Source of the DNA: Microdochium bolleyi
Lineage: Eukaryota; Ascomycota; Sordariomycetes; Xylariales; Microdochiaceae
DNA: 64,000 nucleotides
Direction of reading: 5' to 3'
Assembly: GCA_001566295.1 (NCBI GenBank)
Contig: KQ964249.1
Span: 2,170,001-2,234,000 of the forward strand
Shown: piece by piece, positions 57,252-64,000 of the stretch
Numbering within the stretch: the first letter of the stretch is position 1
Layout: each line of letters opens with the position of its first letter
Position numbers and translations under genes: made by a program
Notes under the pieces: model-generated
Seen by the model: only the letters and a program-made list of their open reading frames with translations
Told to the model about the DNA's origin: nothing
Databases searched by the model: none

Positions 57252-59505
57252 TCAGTCGATTATGTGCTTTTTGTCCGCCCACGAGGGTGCGATGCCGCGA
57301 CACACGCTCTCGTAGTCGCCAAATCTGTCCCCGTGCAGTCCCAGATCCGGTGTCGTCCAGAACATGGTCCAGTTCATGTCCGGGATCTTGAGCGTGCCCC
57401 TCGACCGCTCAAAGTACCACTTATTCACGGGGTTGTCCTTGCGGCTCCGCCAGCATACGCCCTCGGGGAAACAGTCCCGGACCATCGCATTGAACACGAT
57501 GTCCGCGACGCCTCCTGCACCTTGCGACTTGCGCAGAACGGCGAACTTGTCCAGGTACGGCACCAGCCGGGCTGGCTCTTTGACCGCGCCGCCGCTGGCG
57601 TCTTCTGGAGACTCCCATGTGAGGATTGCACAGCCTTCGTATTCGCCAGCGATGATGACCCCGGCTAGGTTGTTCTGTACTCTCTTCAGATAGTGGTCCA
57701 CGTCGAGCTTGCGTCCGAAAGAGTCCTCAATCAGATAGACCAGGCGTCCGAGGTCGATACACGGGTCTGTCAGGTTCAGACTGCGTTCTCCTGGCTGGGG
57801 AGGTCTCCATGGTGACTTGAGAGGATCTGGCAGGATTGTCAAGGGCATCCCCCGCTTGGCCAAGGTTGTCATGGAGCCCAACCGAGATGTCCCCATCGAG
57901 GAAGTGACAGGTGTGAATCGACCAGAGGGCAGTGACGATGACTGGACTGGCTTGTCGGTCAGTAGGTTGTGTATAAGGGGATTCTGACCCCGTCGAGTGC
58001 CAACCAGTGCCCAGTCCACGGTATCTTGAGATCGCTCTCGCGCGACCTCTTGCGGTGTCGTGATCACCGCGGACGAAGTCGGTGGCAGCATAGCAAGCGC
58101 GTGCTTCGAAAGCGCCGCGTTCGCAAGATGCACTGCGCACTGGTCCGGCGGTAGTGCGTCACTCTGGTGGCTGGTCAGATCCCTCTCGACTTCTGGGAAC
58201 TCGTGGGCTAGGTTGAGGAACAGATGCCGGCCGGTGGCGCGGTTGCTGGCTGGTATGCCACCCAAGGGGTCGAGGACGATTAGTCGATACACCTCGGTGG
58301 GTAATCTAGATGCAGACGCATCATCAGACCCGAGGAATTGCAGGCCCGATAGGCTCCTCGTCAGGGCCAGCATGGCATCGTTGCCATCTACAACCTTCAC
58401 CGTGGAGTTCTCGATGGTGCAAGCGAACGATGGAATGATCGGCATGCGTTCGTTCTCAAGGGCTGCAGCTATGCCTCTGTCATTACCGACGAAGAGGCCG
58501 TGGGATGTGTACGGCGATGGCGACTCGATTTCCCCTGGGCGACTATCAACGGATAATGGTGACTGGATGATCCGCGAACCGTGGTCATCAAACTTGTCAA
58601 CAGCCATGGCGATGCGAGCTGCCTGTGCCGTGGTCGTCTGCCGCTGTATGGCCTCGTCCTGGCTGCTCATGTCGCAGTCTACCAGCACAATGCTCGTGAG
58701 CCCAAGCTTCTTGAGCTGGGTAAGCGTCTTGCCGACACCCTCCATTGTTGCATCGTCGACCAGCTGAGGAGCCCGGAATTTGACGAGTGCCACGTATAGA
58801 GGCTGGCGAGGCTTTGTCTCGGGTTCAGTATCAGTAAGTGCTTCCGAGGTGGTACCAGGCTCGCATGTGGGAGCTCCCGCACTCGATGGCTGTGTCTGCG
58901 CCGAACGCTGTTTGAAAACTGCTGCATTCTTGCGATCCAGTAATGGCACAAACTTGTTCATGTAGCCCTTGGCATCCCGCTTTGTCACCGAGGTCTCGAG
59001 AATCGAGACAAAAAAGTCCTGGCTATGTTAGAAACCCTCGTCGAGGCTTTTCTCGGCGTGTGCTCTGCACAGTGGTGAGGCGTCTACCTACCTGGTCCAC
59101 AGATGCCTTCTGCTTTCTCGTCTCCGAAAGAGATGTATACGGCAGAGCAGGGTTCGGCGACTTGCCACCGCCACTCGGGACGCCTGCTGGGGGCAGCGAC
59201 GACCAATGTCGAACACCATTACCTGGTGTGGCAGTTTGCAGTGTGACCAAGGCTGGTTTGGCACACGACGTCTGGCTAATTGTCAGCTGTGTTCTGGCTT
59301 ACAATGGGTGTACCAGATGGTTGTGGTCGGCGTGCTGGACTCCTGCGTTCGCCGTTGTCCTGCCTGCCTGGCGAGCTTGCGGCCGAGGCCGGGGCCGGGG
59401 CCGGTATGATAAGAGCGGTGATGAGGGACATGCCTCACTGAGATCAGAAAAGCAGAAGTGACCTACGTTGTATGCCTTGGCCCAGGCGGTTCGTGCTAGG
59501 CCCAT
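57252..59505 (-). CDS. ARG2: N-acetylglutamate synthase, mitochondrial
   Basis: Three exons, 59467-59505, 59092-59271 and 57252-59018, in phase, give 661 residues. The enzyme makes N-acetylglutamate from glutamate and acetyl-CoA, the first step of arginine synthesis, in the mitochondrial matrix (arg-14 in Neurospora). The first 70 residues (MGLARTAWAKAYN, then Pro/Ser/Gly/Arg-rich) contain almost no acidic residues and fit a matrix signal. The conserved body starts at DFFVSILETSVTKRDAKGY, restored by the exon 2-3 joint. A degenerate amino-acid-kinase-like domain follows (FRAPQLVDDATMEG, GLTSIVLVDCD). The C-terminal acetyltransferase domain has LRKSQGAGGVADIVF at about residue 570, the acetyl-CoA loop, then CWRSRKDNPVNKWYFERSRG. 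The acceptor of intron 1 is read as CCAG; a TAG four bases earlier would break the frame. The start at 59505 is inferred from phase and targeting character. Confidence 0.88.
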
Positions 59506-62500
59506 TGCAATCGCACCCGTCCAGAGCTCTGGAGGGAAGACGCCGTTGCGTTCAGCAGAAGGTTGTAGGCATCAGGCGTCTTGAGGAAGAAAGGTCGTCG
59601 TTGAGGTTGTGACGATGAGCGAAAAGTGTAATCGGATCTGCTTGGTGACTCCTCCGCCAATGCCCCCAGTTATGTGGATCCGAAGTCGCTCTGAAAGCAC
59701 AGCACTTACTGCCATGATATCTGCTGGCCGTTCGTCATAGAAAGCGCAGTTGGAAATTCATGAGAAGACTAGATTCACAACCAAGGGCCACTAGATACTG
59801 TAATCCTGGCATGGATACAGAAGTTATTGCGACAGCTTGTATCGACCTGATAGTCGAGGATGCATGGCGGAAGGTGATTGACGAAGTGGTAAGATACCCC
59901 GACCTTAAGTAGTTTTGAGCCTGGTAATTATTCAAGGGAGGAGAAGGATTAAGATCTTAGCCGTGCAGTGAATGACGACTCAAGACAGAGGTGGTCCAAC
60001 CGACGAGCGTACGGTGCTCATTCGAGATAATCAAGCTACCAGTAGACTCCGTTTGTCCAATGTAAAGTACGTACCTCAAGTACCTTAATTACGGTATGAG
60101 GGACAGTTGGATCATACGGCAGAACAACCCCTCGACTGGCCCCACTCTCTGGCCCAAGACCAGCCGCCCCATCGCAATCTCTCTTGTCAGGTGCAGTCCC
60201 ACTTTTCATCAGGCAGCACAGTCGCAAATGCCCGGTCGCTCTCATCTGATTGGCTTGCATGCCTGTGGCTCCTGGTCTAAGCGCAATCTCCAGCCTGCTG
60301 CTCTTCTGCCGAGTCTCACCGTACTAGGCTCCTGGCTGGCTTCCAGACACTATATAAGCATCTCCGCCTTTCCACTCTTTGTCCGTGGTTTTCGATTGAA
60401 ATCATACTTACCTTGATTCGAGAACTCCAGCTCAAGCTTCGGGGTTTTCAGGGCAGGAAGCCTGCATTGCACAGCGCGGCGCTGACTGCTCTTGATTATC
60501 CTTCGGGATCGTCAGAGTCGGAATTTTTGCTGTCACACATCTGTCTTTCATTACAAACGCCGCGACTTGAGCCTTCCCGTGCGAACGGGGCCGAGAGCAG
60601 CGTTGTGAGGAAGGGTTTGAGGTACTTGTGACTGCCTGGCAGTGCATCTATTCCCTGGAGAGAGTATGTATATGTATATACGATGGGGAAGGCAGGTTCA
60701 CGACTCTTATGATGGACGAAGGCTATCACGAGAGAAGGCTACCATCCCGCTGTCTCCGGAGCGTCTCCAACGCTGATCGAGGTCATCGTACAGAGATCGT
60801 CACAACGAACGTGTTATGCAAGTTGTGATATGAAGTCACTGATGAGCTCGTGAAGGAGCAACATGCGTGTCATTTATCGCCAAACACGTTGCCCCAGGGT
60901 GACTGACTGTATTAATTTGCGACTGACAATGCCCAACTTTCAAGTGCAATGATGCCTGCTGGACGGACACAGAACCTGCTCGTGGGACGAAAGGCTCTTC
61001 AGCTCATCGGCGTAAGGCAGGCACGGAATGAATGTCGAACTACTATCAGCAAGGAAGCTGCCATCGAGTCCTGATGCGGTTGAGGATAAATCCAGGGTGG
61101 GGTTTGGCAACGTCCTGGTTGGTTCACTCGACCTCGGTTTGTTCCGACAGATAGACACAGATAACCGCAGCAAGAACTGGAATCTTTGCCCGCCAGGAAC
61201 TCGGGTGGGGAAAGTCAACTGTACGGTTGAAACCACGATAGTTACAGTCGGCCTTCGTGCTGGCACAGCTACGCACTCTTGTCCCTCCCGTTCAACTGAA
61301 CCAACTCAGCGCCATGCCATGGCTGTCTTCGACTAAATACCTAGACTTTACAGTCAGGTGCCTGCCTCGCCTGCGTAGCCAGACCATGACTTCGAGAAGC
61401 ATCTTCCCTGAACCTGGCCGAATCCAAAACGGGCTGATACTAAAAAAGTCCTGAAACCGAGCCACGCTAGACTTGCTTTCTTGTTCTGGTGCCACTCCGC
61501 CAACCCCTCAGAGACTTCAGTCGACAGCAGCTCAAAGGCGGCAACACACAGAATCCAAGTGGTCACTCCCACACCTTGTGCCGGTGTGAAACCAGCCTAT
61601 CTCCGCACCAGGGTGCCGGGACTGCCACTGAGGTGCTGCTGCTGACAACATACGATCGGCACTTTGCATATGGGAAATGCAGTTATCGCCATGGTGTTGA
61701 TGATAAGGTTGCGGCGTATCAGTGGAGGGGGAGGAGGGGTCTGCGAGTATTGCCCGGGCGACGACTGATAAAACACGAGCACGAGCTTACTGTTCTCCAT
61801 GTGGTGAATGGGTCATGGCGACCCAGTGGTCTCCAGAGCCAGCAGCGTCATGGGTACGAGCATGATTCAGTTATGAAAAGGATGCGTCAGACGAGCACAA
61901 AATGATGTAAGTGCGTCAAGAGCGCCTCCGCACGCAGCACGAGCCTTCCTCTTCCTGGACTAGCGCCTTCCGACACTGCAGCTGACGCGCTCCCATTGGC
62001 GCTGGACTGGACACTGCATCCGGCGTCGCCAGCGATCCTTGTGTTTGCGACATTGGGCAGCGAATCATCAACCGCGATGGGGTGGTGGAACCCGAAGCCT
62101 GAATCCACTGCATGTGGCCCGTGCTTGCAGCACTTTGTGCACTGGGAATAATGCACGACAAAGGACTTTCTGCGAGGCTGCCCTGCCGGAAGAAGCCCTG
62201 GAGCTGCGTTCATGGGAGCGCAGACAGGACCAAACCATGCCCCGGCTCTGCCTGCCTGGTCAGCGCCCGTGCGTGGTGGCATGTCCTCCTCTCTCTTCTC
62301 TTCTGCTCTTCCTTGCCAAACCGCTCGCGGCCACCCACCAAAGACTGCAATTTTGCAATACCCACTGATGATCCAACACCCTCGCTTTTTCCCGGCTACT
62401 TGTTGAGCAACCGGCGACCCGTGATGACACTTCAGAACGAAGAGCAATGACAGCTCAAATCGCTGCCGCAACGTCCACCGCCCACCACCAAGAAAGCCAG

Positions 62501-63240
62501 CGTTTGCTTGCACACAGCGAGAGCACCTCGGCCGAAGATGGCGAGCGATGCCTGCACGCCAGAATCCAGATGGGAGGCCAGCACAAACCTACCTGGGCTG
62601 TGTGGTGGTGCGAGGCACTCAATGTGTGGACGGGTAGCCCACTCGTCGTAGGCTGTGGCAGGGTGAGTGTCTCCGATGCCACAGGGTAGGTGCATCTTCT
62701 CCTAGTCTACCCATACCTATTGTCGCCCGGCTCCTCTTGTCCAAGACACTGGACTGGCCAGCCCACGCCGGGCCGGACCCAACACGCCGCCGCCGCCGCC
62801 GCCGAGTTCACTCGTTCGCACTTTGTGCAAGAGACGGACGGCACGGCTACTTCCACCCAGCGCTGGCCGGCCGCATCATCGTCGCCGTGCTGGTCGAGAG
62901 AGTGTCCTCCTTCCTGCCGCAGCGCCGCAGCCTTTCCATGTCCACTGCCATCATGCTGCTGGGGTATGCACCAGCGGGCAAGGATGTGTGCAAGCAGTGG
63001 GCACTGCTACGCCCAGTCCGGCTGAGGCAGCTCGTCCCATAGCCGTCGTTGCAACAGTCAGGTCAGCACTGCACGCAAGGAGCGGTTTCCCGCCCGCTAC
63101 TAGCAAAAAGCTGGCGCTGCTGGTGGCTGCCCATGCTCCTCTGGGCGGGCTGGTCTGCCTGCCTGGCCTGTCCCGCCTGGGCTTGGTACGCGTCGCTCGC
63201 TGCCAGCCCAGTTCTGCTGCTGCACTCTTGAGGCCTGCGC
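59506..63240. other. Gene-free region beyond ARG2
   Basis: About 3.7 kb with no supported gene. The part nearest 59506 must contain the ARG2 promoter and leader. A second copy of the GTACCTTAA motif lies at 60080-60094, and ACCTTAAGTA at 59902-59911. Open frames such as 61887-62513 (minus, 208 codons) overlap antisense frames and show no domain. Confidence 0.5.
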
Positions 63241-63990
63241 TCCTCCTACAGCGCAGACACAGCCAGCCAGGCCATGTCGCCCTTTCCCATCCCATCATTT
63301 CCCACCTGCTGCACCGCTGCTCCTCACCCCCGTCAAAACTCTCTCCCTCCACCTTTGCACCCGCGCCCTTCTCCCTCTCGCCCGCCCAGCCGCACACTCA
63401 CACACACTCACTCTCTCTCGTTCCTCTTCTCTCAACCCACCATTGTCCCGTGTCTCCCTCCCTCCTTGTCCTCGCCACGGCTCTCCGACCTCGACAACGT
63501 TATTCTCCCAGCCATACGACTCGACGCCTTGCACCGCCTGCAGTGTCATCCATTGCGACCACATCCAACATCCTTCCGATCCTCATCGCCAACGAGTCTG
63601 GTCCTCCTGTGCCTGCGGGTTGTCGTCGCCGACTGCCCCTTCAAACAATCCTGCCTCTGTGCACACGCGACTGCGACATCTCCGACCACTCCACGACGTC
63701 ACGCTCGACACTCGCCGGCGAAGCACCTTCCTCGAAGTGATTGCGTGCGGACACACGCTCTCCAGGTGGCACCCCTTACGCCAGTCGATCTGGCACTCGT
63801 GACGCTTCTCATCCTGCGCGATAGGGCCATCTAGTCCTCGCGTTAGTTGTGCTCGAACGCCAGCCGATCTCTGGTTCTGTAGCGTGCACCGTCTCGCTGC
63901 CACTGTCGCCATTCAAAAGAGACCAGACACGCGCCTACTCATCACTCAGCAATCCTCATCCACTGGTCGCGTCGATCGAAGCCGGCCGTC
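63241..63990 (+). promoter_or_regulatory. Pyrimidine-rich leader at the right edge
   Basis: About 750 bp of C/T-rich sequence on the plus strand, with CA/CT low-complexity near 63395-63430. It looks like the promoter and long 5' UTR of a gene that begins at or beyond the window edge. The frames open through it (for example 62823-63740) are best read as composition effects because all three plus frames are open. Confidence 0.4.
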
Positions 63991-64000
63991 ATGTCCTCCA
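63991..64000 (+). CDS. Possible start of a gene cut by the window edge
   Basis: An ATG at 63991 with G at -3 follows the pyrimidine-rich leader and is the last ATG of the window. Only three codons (MSS) are visible, so nothing can be said about the product. The call rests solely on the leader-like sequence before it. Confidence 0.25.

Noticed and set aside
59276..59303. 27-bp intron (GTAAGC to TTAG) in the ARG2 5' region
   Set aside because: Below any plausible intron size; the 195-bp intron 59272-59466 explains the region and keeps the frame.
62823..63740. 305-codon plus-strand frame
   Set aside because: Pro/Ser/His-rich translation of a C/T-rich leader; all three plus frames are open and no domain is present.
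1..64000. Secondary-metabolite cluster, mating locus or transposon
   Set aside because: No polyketide or peptide synthase, terpene cyclase, cytochrome P450, HMG or alpha-box, transposase or reverse transcriptase motif was found in any supported reading frame.

Overview
The window looks like nuclear DNA of a filamentous ascomycete, most likely a Sordariomycete. Coding exons favour C or G at third positions. Introns are short (about 54-274 bp) with GTRNGT-type donors and CTRAC-like branch sites. Gene content is that of a mould: two fungal C2H2 factors, an aldo-keto reductase of the xylose reductase family, a Mcd4-type GPI transferase and an arginine-pathway acetylglutamate synthase. The species cannot be named from the sequence alone. 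No rRNA, tRNA, CRISPR, intact transposon or biosynthetic cluster was seen. Most gene calls rest on rebuilt exons whose joints keep the frame and restore family motifs.

Left part (1-30.6 kb) is gene-poor. It holds a small C2H2 zinc-finger protein (3717-5242, +), the cullin subunit APC2 (11176-13818, +) and a C2H2 factor with a fungal transcription-factor domain (15002-18014, -). Between them are blocks of 5.9 kb and about 12 kb with no recognisable gene, only unsupported ORFs and a few perfect hairpins.

The middle (30.6-45.6 kb) is dense. It carries mitochondrial ribosomal protein uL29m/MRPL4, Rab GDP-dissociation inhibitor GDI1, checkpoint loader RAD17, GPI ethanolamine phosphate transferase MCD4, a new-looking small one-helix membrane protein, and a xylose-reductase-family enzyme with a candidate carbon-regulated promoter. 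RAD17 and MCD4 diverge from a 1.2 kb shared region. GDI1/RAD17 and the small gene/reductase are convergent pairs.

The right part (47.8-59.5 kb) has a secreted or vacuolar alkaline phosphatase with a consensus TATA box, nucleoporin SEH1, translation factor eIF5B (FUN12) and mitochondrial N-acetylglutamate synthase (ARG2). The last 4.5 kb has no gene until a pyrimidine-rich leader and a possible start codon at the window edge.

The genes are mostly unlinked housekeeping functions (cell cycle, checkpoint, secretion, GPI anchors, nuclear pore, translation, arginine synthesis). I found no multi-gene system that I would call new. The best leads are the small membrane protein at 42837-43233, two related 8-bp minisatellites 7.6 kb apart, several tandem splice acceptors where the wrong choice breaks the frame, and the large gene-free blocks.
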